This document shows, piece after piece, positions 5,712 through 12,569 of a DNA stretch of 14,600 nucleotides. How positions within the stretch are numbered: position 1 is the stretch's first letter; the number at the start of each line of letters is the position of its first letter. The notes under the pieces are model-generated. The model did not search any database, had not been told where the DNA came from, and saw only the letters and a list, made by a program, of their open reading frames with translations. Made by a program: the position numbers and the translations under genes. The DNA is from CAZPKH01 sp964407165 (lineage in GTDB: Bacteria > Bacteroidota > Bacteroidia > Bacteroidales > Muribaculaceae). The DNA lies in NCBI GenBank assembly GCA_964407165.1, contig CAYOUJ010000056.1, positions 1 to 14,600 of the forward strand, in the 5' to 3' direction.

Positions 5712-5756
5712 AAATTGGCAAATGCCTGTGGCGGAGCCACAGGCATTTGCCAATTT
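5712..5756 (-). terminator. Perfect 21-bp hairpin downstream of ferritin
   Basis: Bases 5712-5732 are the exact reverse complement of 5736-5756, with the 3-base loop GGA. The hairpin begins 9 bases after the ferritin stop (minus strand) and precedes the WYL gene, so it most likely ends the ferritin transcript. The run after the stem is only TTT, so it may instead act as a 3' stability hairpin or work in both directions. The in-frame ATG at 5753 falls within it. Confidence 0.75.
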
Positions 5757-5765
5757 AGATTCTGA

Positions 5766-6287
5766 TTACTCGGCGGAGGCGAGGGGCGAGGGGGTGTTGT
5801 AGGTGCGCTGGGCCAGCTCCTGGTCGAGCATGTAGATGCCCATGCCGTTGTCACCGACGAGGGTGAACTTGTCGATGAGCTCCTGAGCGGACTCCTCCTC
5901 CTCGATCTGCTCGCTGACGAACCAGTCGAGACGGCCCATGGTGGCATAGTCCTTCTCCTCGGCGGCGAGGGAGTAGAGGTTGTTGATCATGGCCGTGACC
6001 TTCTGCTCGTGGGCGAGGGTGTCCTTGAAGGCGCAGACGGGGCAGTCCCACTTCTGGGGCACCTCGGCGATGGGGGCGAGCAGCACGCGGCCACCGCGCT
6101 GGTTGAGGTAGTTGATGAAGATCTGGGCGTGAGCCTGCTCCTCCTGGAACTGGATGCGGAACCAGTTGGCGATGCCCTGGCGACCCTCGGCCTCGAAGTG
6201 CATGGCCATGGACAGGTATAGATAGCCGGACCACAGCTCGGCGTTGATCTGCGCGTTGATGGCGTCTTGTAACTTGTTGCTAATCAT
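5766..6287 (-). CDS. ftnA: Bacterial non-haem ferritin (FtnA type)
   Basis: This 173-residue ferritin oxidises Fe(II) and stores iron as a mineral in a 24-subunit cytoplasmic shell. Ferroxidase residues fall at the same numbers as in E. coli FtnA: E17, E50, H53, E94, Q127 and E130. The four-helix pattern is intact (AELWSGYLYLSMAMHFE, FQEEQAHAQIFINYL, AHEQKVTAMINNLYSLA, FVSEQIEEEESAQELI). An unusual CPVC (C82-C85) sits in the loop before the third helix, where relatives usually have small non-cysteine residues. The gene is transcribed away from the cyd genes, with its own TAAATTTG element. The ATG at 6287 begins the canonical MISNKLQDAIN. Related Bacteroidota genes are iron- or oxygen-responsive, but no regulator site is recognised with confidence here. 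Confidence 0.96.
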   Translation of the reverse strand: MISNKLQDAINAQINAELWSGYLYLSMAMHFEAEGRQGIANWFRIQFQEEQAHAQIFINYLNQRGGRVLLAPIAEVPQKWDCPVCAFKDTLAHEQKVTAMINNLYSLAAEEKDYATMGRLDWFVSEQIEEEESAQELIDKFTLVGDNGMGIYMLDQELAQRTYNTPSPLASAE

Positions 6288-6332
6288 ATCGATTGAATTT
6301 TTGGTTTAGTGGGTTGAAACGATGTTGCAGCC

Positions 6333-6354
6333 TTACGGACCCAATGCTCCGTAA
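6333..6354 (-). promoter_or_regulatory. 7-bp stem hairpin at the expected 5' end of the ferritin mRNA
   Basis: TTACGGA (6333-6339) and TCCGTAA (6348-6354) are perfect complements with an 8-base loop. With the -7 element at 6362-6369, transcription would begin at about 6355, so the hairpin would form the extreme 5' end of the transcript, with about 45 unpaired bases before the ATG. It could stabilise the mRNA or be an operator. Confidence 0.5.
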
Positions 6355-6361
6355 AACCATG

Positions 6362-6369
6362 CAAATTTA
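6362..6369 (-). promoter_or_regulatory. -7 element of the ferritin promoter
   Basis: The minus strand reads TAAATTTG, a full match to TAnnTTTG. The -33 region is poor: the nearest TTGC is 23 bases upstream (6393-6396), which suggests an activator-dependent or weak basal promoter. Confidence 0.6.
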
Positions 6370-6430
6370 CTAAAAATAATTGACACGGCCATGCAATGTC
6401 ACAAAAAGGACTGAAAATAATTTGAAAAAT

Positions 6431-6461
6431 TTTGTTAATTCGGAAATAGTTGCTAACTTGC
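6431..6461 (+). promoter_or_regulatory. Candidate promoter of the DUF4492-like/cyd genes
   Basis: TTTG at 6431-6434 is followed after 19 bases by TAACTTGC at 6454-6461, close to TAnnTTTG (mismatches at the last two positions). Transcription would begin near 6467, about a dozen bases before the ATG at 6479. It lies back to back with the ferritin promoter. Confidence 0.55.
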
Positions 6462-6478
6462 ACCCTGATTTCAGACCC

Positions 6479-6733
6479 ATGAACGACAGTGCAGACACCA
6501 CCACCGAGCGCCGCGGCTTCTGGTACCGCGCCTGGGGGCTGTATGCCGACGGCTTCCGCGGCATGGGGCCTCTGGGGCGCAGCCTCTGGCTGCTGATCAT
6601 CCTGAAGGTGGTCATACTGTTGGTAGTGATGAAGCTGCTGTTTTTTCCAAACTTGCTCTCGCGCGACTACTCCACCGACGACGAGCGCTCCGACGCCGTG
6701 CGCCACTCCCTCCTCGACCCGCGCCGCAAATAA
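6479..6733 (+). CDS. DUF4492-like small membrane protein linked to cytochrome bd oxidase
   Basis: This 84-residue protein has one predicted membrane helix (about residues 38-58, LWLLIILKVVILLVVMKLL). A conserved-looking lead-in precedes it (WYRAWGLYADGFRGMGPLGRSLW) and a charged tail follows (FFPNLLSRDYSTDDERSDAVR). This pattern and the place directly before cydA match the DUF4492 family, which accompanies cydAB in Bacteroidota and some epsilonproteobacteria. The function is not established. By analogy with CydX/CydS, a single-helix accessory subunit or assembly factor of the oxidase is a reasonable inference. The ATG at 6479 is chosen over an upstream in-frame start because the leader in between carries the promoter-like sequence. 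It is separated from cydA by 143 bases of short repeats. Confidence 0.85.
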   Translation: MNDSADTTTERRGFWYRAWGLYADGFRGMGPLGRSLWLLIILKVVILLVVMKLLFFPNLLSRDYSTDDERSDAVRHSLLDPRRK

Positions 6734-6780
6734 CTTATAACTTATAGTTTATAACTTATAGTTTATAGTTTATAGTTAAG
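6732..6780 (+). repeat. Heptamer array AACTTAT/AGTTTAT between the DUF4492-like gene and cydA
   Basis: Six 7-base units run in register from 6732 (AACTTAT, AACTTAT, AGTTTAT, AACTTAT, AGTTTAT, AGTTTAT), followed by AGTTAAG. The first unit overlaps the stop codon of the preceding gene by two bases. Because AACTTAT and AGTTTAT are close to each other's complement (ATAAACT, ATAAGTT), the run can also pair with itself. Confidence 0.85.
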
Positions 6781-6819
6781 ATTTTACGTTTCACTAACTT
6801 ATAATCGGTTTTGAGGTCG

Positions 6820-6872
6820 TTAAGTTCCTTAAACTCCTTAACTTCCTTAATTTCCCTAAACCCTTAAATCTC
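6820..6872 (+). repeat. Nonamer array TTAANYTCC in the cydA leader
   Basis: Four 9-base units run in register: TTAAGTTCC (6820), TTAAACTCC (6829), TTAACTTCC (6838) and TTAATTTCC (6847). Two decayed units follow (CTAAACCC, TTAAATCTC), ending 4 bases before the cydA ATG. The result is an unstructured, pyrimidine-rich leader with no Shine-Dalgarno sequence. Confidence 0.8.
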
Positions 6873-6876
6873 ACTT

Positions 6877-8448
6877 ATGACTGACTTAATGAGTGTTGTC
6901 GACTGGTCAAGGTGGCAGTTCGCCCTGACAGCGATGTATCACTGGCTGTTTGTCCCGCTCACCCTGGGCCTGGGCCTGATAGTGGCGGTGATGGAGACCG
7001 TCTATTACCGCACCCGCAGCGAGCGGTGGCTCTCCATCACCAAGTTTTGGATGAAGCTCTTCGGCATCAACTTTGCCTTGGGCGTGGCCACCGGCATCAT
7101 CCTCGAGTTTGAGTTCGGCACCAACTGGAGCAACTACAGCTGGTTTGTCGGCGACATCTTCGGCGCTCCGCTGGCTATCGAGGGCCTGTTGGCGTTCTTC
7201 ATGGAGTCGACGTTTATAGCCGTGATGTTCTTCGGCTGGAAGAAGGTGAGCCGCGGATTCCACCTGGCCTCCACTTGGCTCACGGTCATCGGCGCCATGA
7301 TCTCGGCGCTGTGGATACTCGTGGCCAACGCCTGGATGCAGTATCCCACGGGCATGCAGTTTGACCCGGAGCAGATGCGCAACGTGATGGACAACTTCTG
7401 GGCCGTCATCGGCTCGCCCGTGGCCATCCATAAGTTCTGCCACACCGTGCTCAGCGGCCTCACGCTCGGCGGCGCCTTCGTCTGCGGCGTCTGCGGGTGG
7501 TTCATGCTGCGCAAGTATAACCGCGAGTTCTCGATACGCTCGCTCAAGGTCGGCTCGGTGGTCGGCCTCGTCGGCATCCTGCTGACGATGTGGACCGGCG
7601 ATGCCTCCGCCGTCGACGTCTACAAATACCAGCCGATGAAGTTGGCCGCAATGGAGGGCCTCTACCAGGGCGAGCAGGGCCAGTCGATAGTGGCCTTCGG
7701 CATCCTCAACCCGGAGAAGACAGTCGACAACGATGCCGACCCGTTCCTCTTCGAGGTGTCGCTGCCACAGGGCCTGTCGCTGCTGTGCGAGCGCCGCACC
7801 GACGCTTTCATCCCCGGCATCAACGACCTCATCAGCGGCCGCCGCATCGGCGACGACGGCGTTGAGTATCAGGCACCCTCATACAACGACCGCATCGCCG
7901 CGGGCCTGGAGGCCCACGATGCCCTGCGCGCCTTTGACAACTGCCGCGCCGTGGGCGACACCCTCGGCGCCGACGAGGCACGCGCACGGCTGATGGAGAA
8001 CTACGGCGACTTCGGCTACGGCTACCTCACCTCCCCCACGGAAGCCGTGCCGCCGGTGGCCATGACCTTCTACTCATTCCATATAATGGTCACGCTCGGC
8101 GGCTACCTGCTCCTGTTCATGCTGCTGATGTGCTTCATCGCATTCAAGAAGCAGAAGTGGGCCGAGTGGCGCTGGCTGCAGTGGGTGGCCATACTGACCA
8201 TACCGCTGACCTACATCTGCTCCGAGGCCGGCTGGGTCACCGCCGAGGTAGGCCGCCAGCCCTGGATAATCCAGGACCTTATGCCCGCCCGCGCCGCCAT
8301 CTCGTTCATCGACTCCGGCACGGTGCAGCTGACTTTCTGGCTGTTCGCCTTCGTCTTCACGGCCCTGCTGGCCGCCGAGGTGTCGATCATGGTGCGCCAG
8401 ATACGCAAGCAGAGCAAGTCCACTGATTACGAAACCCTTAAAGACTAA
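6877..8448 (+). CDS. cydA: Cytochrome bd ubiquinol oxidase subunit I
   Basis: The product is a 523-residue integral membrane subunit that oxidises quinol and reduces oxygen to water at haems b558, b595 and d. Haem and proton-path residues are visible: H22 (E. coli H19), E102 and E110 (E99, E107), H189 in KFCHT (H186) and M404 in FHIMVTLGG (M393). The quinol-loop motif QPMKLAAMEG holds K255 and E260 (K252, E257), and SEAGWVTAEVGRQPW (449-463) is intact. A long periplasmic loop (about 260-390) gives it E. coli-like length, the long quinol-loop form. cydB follows after 6 bases. In gut Bacteroidota cytochrome bd supports growth at nanomolar oxygen and scavenges oxygen (established for the genus Bacteroides). 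Confidence 0.98.
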   Translation: MTDLMSVVDWSRWQFALTAMYHWLFVPLTLGLGLIVAVMETVYYRTRSERWLSITKFWMKLFGINFALGVATGIILEFEFGTNWSNYSWFVGDIFGAPLAIEGLLAFFMESTFIAVMFFGWKKVSRGFHLASTWLTVIGAMISALWILVANAWMQYPTGMQFDPEQMRNVMDNFWAVIGSPVAIHKFCHTVLSGLTLGGAFVCGVCGWFMLRKYNREFSIRSLKVGSVVGLVGILLTMWTGDASAVDVYKYQPMKLAAMEGLYQGEQGQSIVAFGILNPEKTVDNDADPFLFEVSLPQGLSLLCERRTDAFIPGINDLISGRRIGDDGVEYQAPSYNDRIAAGLEAHDALRAFDNCRAVGDTLGADEARARLMENYGDFGYGYLTSPTEAVPPVAMTFYSFHIMVTLGGYLLLFMLLMCFIAFKKQKWAEWRWLQWVAILTIPLTYICSEAGWVTAEVGRQPWIIQDLMPARAAISFIDSGTVQLTFWLFAFVFTALLAAEVSIMVRQIRKQSKSTDYETLKD

Positions 8449-8454
8449 CCCGTT

Positions 8455-9609
8455 ATGACTACATACGCATGCCTGCAAGCCTATTGGTGGCTGCTCATAT
8501 CCGTCTTGGGCGCCCTGCTGGTGTTCCTGCTATTCGTGCAGGGCGGCCAGACGTTCCTGTGCTCGACGCGCAACGCCACATACCGCACCATGGAGGTCAA
8601 CTCCATCGGCCGCAAGTGGGAGCTGACGTTCACCGTGCTCGTCGTCTTCGGCGGCGCCTTCTTCGCCTCGTTCCCCCTGTTCTACTCCACCAGCTTCGGC
8701 GGCGCCTACTGGCTGTGGATGCTCATCCTGTTCAGCTTCGTCGCCCAGGCCGTCAGCTATGAATACCGCCGTAAGCCCGGCAATCTCTACGGCACCGGCA
8801 CATACGACATACTGCTCCTGTTAAACGGCTGCTTCGGGTGCGTCCTGCTTGGCGTGGCCGTCGGCATGATGTTCTTCGGCGCCGAGTTTGAGGTGGTAAA
8901 GGGCAACCTGCTCGACAGCGCCTCCCCCGTCATCTCCCGCTGGGCGCCCTCCCACGGTTTCGAGGCCATCGCCAACTGGCGCAACCTGCTGCTGGGCTTC
9001 ACCGTGCTCATGCTCGCCCGCACGCAGGCCTCGCTCTACTTCATCAACAACATCGACGACGCGGCCTTGCGCGCCATCAACCGCCGCCGCGTGCTCTACA
9101 ACGGCGCCATCTTCGTCCTGCTGTTCCTCATCTTCGTGTGCGTCCTGCTGACAGCCACCGGCTACCAGACCGTCACCGACCCCGAGACCGGCGCCGTCGA
9201 CTTCGTCGAGCGGCCGTTCAAATACTTCTGGAACTATGTGGAGATGTGGTGGTGCTTCGCCATATTTATAATAGGTGTGCTGGGCGTGCTCTACGCCGTG
9301 CTCCGCTCAGCCCTCGACGCCCGCTTCACCACCGGCATCTGGTACAGCGGCCTCGGCACCGTGTTCGTCGTCCTCAGCCTCCTGTTCGTCGCCGGCTACA
9401 ACGACACCCCCTATTACCCCTCGACGCTCGACCCCGCCTCGTCGCTGACCATCGCCAACAGCTCCTCCTCCGAGTTCACCCTCACGGTCATGAGCTGGGT
9501 GTCGATACTCGTCCCCTTCGTGCTGGCCTACATCTGGTACGTCTGGCGCAAGATGGACGCCAAGCCCATCACCGAGGCCGACGTCACCTCCGGCGAAGCC
9601 AAATACTGA
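8455..9609 (+). CDS. cydB: Cytochrome bd ubiquinol oxidase subunit II
   Basis: This is the 384-residue membrane partner of CydA, with about eight to nine hydrophobic segments (for example YWWLLISVLGALLVFLLFVQGG, YWLWMLILFSFVAQAVSYEYRRKPGN, FTLTVMSWVSILVPFVLAYIWYVWRKM). Family landmarks are SYEYRRKPGNLYGTGTYD and the terminal PFVLAYIWYVWRKMDAKPIT. The WDGNEVW stretch of proteobacterial CydB is replaced by GRKWELTFTVLVVFGGAFFASFP, as is usual for the Bacteroidota type, so the acidic residue equivalent to E. coli D58 is absent at that place. Spacing to cydA is 6 bases and to the next gene 7 bases, so the three are surely co-transcribed. Confidence 0.97.
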   Translation: MTTYACLQAYWWLLISVLGALLVFLLFVQGGQTFLCSTRNATYRTMEVNSIGRKWELTFTVLVVFGGAFFASFPLFYSTSFGGAYWLWMLILFSFVAQAVSYEYRRKPGNLYGTGTYDILLLLNGCFGCVLLGVAVGMMFFGAEFEVVKGNLLDSASPVISRWAPSHGFEAIANWRNLLLGFTVLMLARTQASLYFINNIDDAALRAINRRRVLYNGAIFVLLFLIFVCVLLTATGYQTVTDPETGAVDFVERPFKYFWNYVEMWWCFAIFIIGVLGVLYAVLRSALDARFTTGIWYSGLGTVFVVLSLLFVAGYNDTPYYPSTLDPASSLTIANSSSSEFTLTVMSWVSILVPFVLAYIWYVWRKMDAKPITEADVTSGEAKY

Positions 9610-9616
9610 TAAACCG

Positions 9617-11518
9617 ATGAAACACATATCTGCATTTAACTTAATCCTGGGCGTCGCCGCAGTGCTCCTGCTCGCTGCGTGCGGCGGCACTCCGGAGGCA
9701 GACATCGAGTATGTGCCTTTCCAGGAGGCCAAAGACGGCTCGTGGGGCATGATGGCTCCCGACGGCAAGGTGCTGTTCGACGGTCAGTTCAAGCAGCAGC
9801 CCATGCCCGCCACATGCGGCCGCTTCTGGGTGCCCAACGACCAGGGCTATTACGAACTTTACAAGGCTGACAAGAAGCCCCGGCGTGTCAACGAGACCGA
9901 ATACCGACACGTGTCGCAATTCTACGACGGCCGCGCTTTCGTGGCCGAGCGCGACTGCCCCGTCACCGTCATCGACACCTCCGGCAAGACGCTCGTCACC
10001 CTCGACACCATCGACGGCCGCGAGCCCGACTGCCTAGGCGATTTCTACGAAGGGACCGCCTCCGTGCGCATCGACACCTTGCAGGGCGTGGTCAACGACC
10101 GCGGCAAGCTGATAGTGCCGGTCGAATATACCATTGTCGGCCCCATGTCGTCGGGAAAGGTGGTGGCATGCAAGGGCTATCCCTTCTTCTTCTATGGTCA
10201 TGAGGAAATGGGATTTGGACTTGATGAGCTGGTGGACATTTCCGACAGCGTCGCAGCAAAGCCCGTAGGCACAGCCGACATCTACGACTCGAAAGGCAAC
10301 ATACTCTTCACCGTCTCTAACAAAGACTACGCGGTCGTCGGCCAAAAGTTCCTCGGCGACTATCTGCCCGTGGCCAGGGAGGTCGACGGCGAGATGCACT
10401 GGGGACTGCTCGACGCCAAAGGCGAGACCGCGCTTGCCCCGCAGCCCAAGGTGCGGCAGATAGCGGCCATGCGCGACGGACTGTTCATATTCGTCAACGA
10501 GGTGGGCCACTACGGCCTGATGAGCCTGCAGGGCGAGACCCTCGTGCGCCCGCAGTACAAGGGCCTGGCGTTTGCCTGCGACAACATGCTCATCGCCACC
10601 GAGGAGGCTCCTGACACCGACCGCGGCATGGCATGCAAGCTCATCGGCACCGACGGCGCCAACGTCACCAAGGCATATACCAATATCTATCCGTTCTTGC
10701 CCTCGGCCATGAAATATGCTTTCGTCAAGGTCGGCCCCGGCAACTATGGCATCATCGACCGTAAAGGCGAGCGCGTCACCGGCGTGCCCGACATTTACAG
10801 CGTGGTACTGCCGTGGGATACCGATTTCGACGGCCCCTCGGAGCAGTGGGACATGCCGTCGGGATGGATGCAGTCTGACTACATCGACGTGCAGGCGTTC
10901 GTCGACAAGCTCGACATCACCGCCGACGGACTCGATGGACTCACTTTCTCCAGCTCGCCGCAGCAGGCCCTCGAAGTGCAGGCATCCACCTTCAGCTTCA
11001 ACAACAAACCGTCGGCGTCCGACTACACCGCCACCTCCACAGTATTCATCTACCGCACCGTCGGCGGCGAGAGCGTGTCAGAGAACGTCAAGTTCCCCCA
11101 GACCCTCAGCACCCGCACATACAGCAGCCGCCAGGTCATAGACTACGTCGACTATTATTACGGCTGGTATTGGTACCACATCGAGAAGGTACCCAAGGGC
11201 TACGTGTTTCGCTCTATGACCCCCTCTACGTTTGAGATCTCGATGTCTAACTACGGCAAGTTCCGCGGCAAGCTGCGCCTGCTCTACAGGGCCCTCTCGG
11301 CAAAGTTCAAGGGCTGGGGCGACGTCGAGGCCGAGAACAACAACGCCGTCCTCGTCAAGCTCTCCAACGGCAAGCAGGCCATAGTCTACCTCGACAGCAA
11401 CAACGTCACCGCCCGCTGGGGCTCCCTTGGCAAGAAGGTGAGTGTCGACGAATATGCCAACTCGCGCGAAATCCTATCCGCCGACCCCTTGGCCGCTGAC
11501 TCCGCCGCCGTCTACTGA
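9617..11518 (+). CDS. WG-repeat lipoprotein in the cydAB operon
   Basis: The product is a 633-residue lipoprotein with lipobox LAAC (C22). WG-type repeats, each a short beta unit of the form W/Y-G-hh-[D/S]xxG-[K/E]-hhhxxx(Y), can be seen at about 42-58 (SWGMMAPDGKVLFDGQF), 156-171 (QGVVNDRGKLIVPVEY), 262-276 (WGLLDAKGETALAPQ), 299-314 (YGLMSLQGETLVRPQY) and about 375-390 (YGIIDRKGERVTGV). They should form a propeller- or solenoid-like binding domain outside the cytoplasmic membrane. Residues about 420-633 form a second region without WG repeats, rich in Y and charged residues (YVDYYYGWYWYHIEKV). It lies 7 bases after cydB, so it is made together with the oxidase. Its function is unknown; a role beside the oxidase is only inferred from the operon. 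Confidence 0.9.
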   Translation: MKHISAFNLILGVAAVLLLAACGGTPEADIEYVPFQEAKDGSWGMMAPDGKVLFDGQFKQQPMPATCGRFWVPNDQGYYELYKADKKPRRVNETEYRHVSQFYDGRAFVAERDCPVTVIDTSGKTLVTLDTIDGREPDCLGDFYEGTASVRIDTLQGVVNDRGKLIVPVEYTIVGPMSSGKVVACKGYPFFFYGHEEMGFGLDELVDISDSVAAKPVGTADIYDSKGNILFTVSNKDYAVVGQKFLGDYLPVAREVDGEMHWGLLDAKGETALAPQPKVRQIAAMRDGLFIFVNEVGHYGLMSLQGETLVRPQYKGLAFACDNMLIATEEAPDTDRGMACKLIGTDGANVTKAYTNIYPFLPSAMKYAFVKVGPGNYGIIDRKGERVTGVPDIYSVVLPWDTDFDGPSEQWDMPSGWMQSDYIDVQAFVDKLDITADGLDGLTFSSSPQQALEVQASTFSFNNKPSASDYTATSTVFIYRTVGGESVSENVKFPQTLSTRTYSSRQVIDYVDYYYGWYWYHIEKVPKGYVFRSMTPSTFEISMSNYGKFRGKLRLLYRALSAKFKGWGDVEAENNNAVLVKLSNGKQAIVYLDSNNVTARWGSLGKKVSVDEYANSREILSADPLAADSAAVY

Positions 11519-11547
11519 ACCGCTAACGACCCCCCTCCCCGAATAAT

Positions 11548-11607
11548 CACGCGAAGAAACAAAAGAAAGGAACGAAATTTCTTTTTATTCTTTTGTTTCT
11601 TCGCGTG
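11548..11607. terminator. Perfect 20-bp hairpin between convergent genes, bidirectional terminator
   Basis: Bases 11548-11567 are the exact reverse complement of 11588-11607, with a 20-base A/T-rich loop. It lies 29 bases after the WG lipoprotein stop and about 48 bases past the stop of the minus-strand gene, so it probably ends both transcripts. There is no classical long T-run after either arm. Confidence 0.75.
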
Positions 11608-11642
11608 TTTCTTCGCGTGATTGTTCGCGTGATTGTTCGCGG
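11596..11642. repeat. Four direct 12-bp repeats built from the terminator's right arm
   Basis: TTTCTTCGCGTG (11596-11607) is repeated exactly at 11608-11619. It is followed by ATTGTTCGCGTG (11620-11631) and the partial ATTGTTCGCGG (11632-11642). The first copy is the base of the hairpin's right arm, so the other copies could compete for the same left arm. Confidence 0.8.
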
Positions 11643-11654
11643 AGGGTATGAGTG

Positions 11655-12410
11655 CTATAAATAGCGCGCCATGGGCGCACGGACGGTGCGCAGGACGGTG
11701 CCGTCGGCGTTGGCAAGCTCGAGGACGATGTTCATGTTGTTCTTGACAATCACGCTCTTGAACATCCCCAGGCTCTCGGCCATGCCGCGCGCGAGCATGT
11801 CGGCTATCTGCTCGTCGGAGAGCGAGAGCAGGGTGTCGAGCACGCCCTGGTCGTAGAGCTGCATGGTGTAGACGATGTCGCTGTCGGTGACCTTCAGTCG
11901 CGTGATGGTGAAGATGCCCGAGGGATCCGTCACAGGCACGAAGCGGTCGCCGGCGTCCTTGAGTTGCTGCAGCAGGGTGTCCTCGTTGCCGAGCATCCCC
12001 TTGAGGTAGGTCAGGTACGTCGAAATCGTGCCCTCGGAAGTGTAGAACGACAATGCCGGATAATTCTCCCCGGTGGTGGCGGAGACTATGTTCACCTGCA
12101 AGTTGAAGGGCCAGAGATCTGACTGCGACTGGAGCATGGCGCCGAGCACATAGCCTGCGATGGATGCCTCCCGGTCGCTCTTGGCCTTGGCCGTCAGCGT
12201 GTTATAGTATGCCTTGTTGACGGCCATCTGCACGGTGACCGTGTTGGTCGACGCCGCATAGTTGATTTTCTGGAACGTGCGGCCGTCGTCGAACTCTGCC
12301 GGCCAGATGCTGCTGAGGCTTTGCACGGCCTGGTAGGGCGCGGCGCCCCGGACTACGCCTGCGAGCAGTATGGCCACGGCGGCGAATAGAGTGCGTAAAG
12401 TAGTCTGCAT
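11655..12410 (-). CDS. Secreted protein of unknown function
   Basis: This 251-residue protein has a signal peptide (MQTTLRTLFAAVAILLAGVVRGAA, cleavage probably near residue 23-24) and no lipobox, so it is periplasmic or exported. Residues 25-110 contain alternating strands (INYAASTNTVTVQMAVN) and a helical part. The middle has TYLTYLKGMLGNEDTLLQQLKDAG, and the end is strand-rich (FTITRLKVTDSDIVYTMQLYD, NNMNIVLELANADGTVLRTVRAPM). I recognise no family and no catalytic motif. The start codon directly follows a heptamer repeat leader. It is convergent with the WG lipoprotein and shares strand with the 61-residue gene upstream, from which a structured hairpin separates it. Confidence 0.82.
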   Translation of the reverse strand: MQTTLRTLFAAVAILLAGVVRGAAPYQAVQSLSSIWPAEFDDGRTFQKINYAASTNTVTVQMAVNKAYYNTLTAKAKSDREASIAGYVLGAMLQSQSDLWPFNLQVNIVSATTGENYPALSFYTSEGTISTYLTYLKGMLGNEDTLLQQLKDAGDRFVPVTDPSGIFTITRLKVTDSDIVYTMQLYDQGVLDTLLSLSDEQIADMLARGMAESLGMFKSVIVKNNMNIVLELANADGTVLRTVRAPMARYL

Positions 12411-12479
12411 AGTTTATAGTTTATAGTTTATAGTTTATAACGAGCCAAGAGGTAGTTATAAGTTATAAGTTATAAGTTA
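12411..12479 (-). repeat. Two heptamer arrays in the leader of the secreted protein gene
   Basis: On the plus strand AGTTTAT occurs four times in exact register (12411-12438), then after 15 unique bases AGTTATA occurs three times (12454-12474) with a partial fourth. In the gene's direction the first array reads ATAAACT repeated and touches the ATG directly. The units are almost those found upstream of cydA. Confidence 0.88.
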
Positions 12480-12485
12480 GACAAA

Positions 12486-12548
12486 GGCGGACCGGAGAGC
12501 TGCTGTCGTGCAGTCAAGTGTCTGCGCGCGCTGAGCGTCCGGTCCGCC
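12486..12548 (-). terminator. Structured hairpin with a perfect 11-bp outer stem, 3' of the small-protein gene
   Basis: GGCGGACCGGA (12486-12496) pairs exactly with TCCGGTCCGCC (12538-12548). The 41 bases inside contain a further CTGC/GCAG stem and a GCGCGCGC run. On the minus strand the closing stem is followed by TTTGTCT, so it probably terminates the 61-residue gene ending at 12570. A small structured RNA is an alternative. Confidence 0.6.
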
Positions 12549-12569
12549 GGTTTGCTGTGGCTGTGGCTG

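Noticed and set aside
5694..5753. Longer N-terminus for the WYL regulator (MANACGSATG...)
   Set aside because: These codons lie in and just after the perfect hairpin behind ferritin and do not resemble the family N-terminus.
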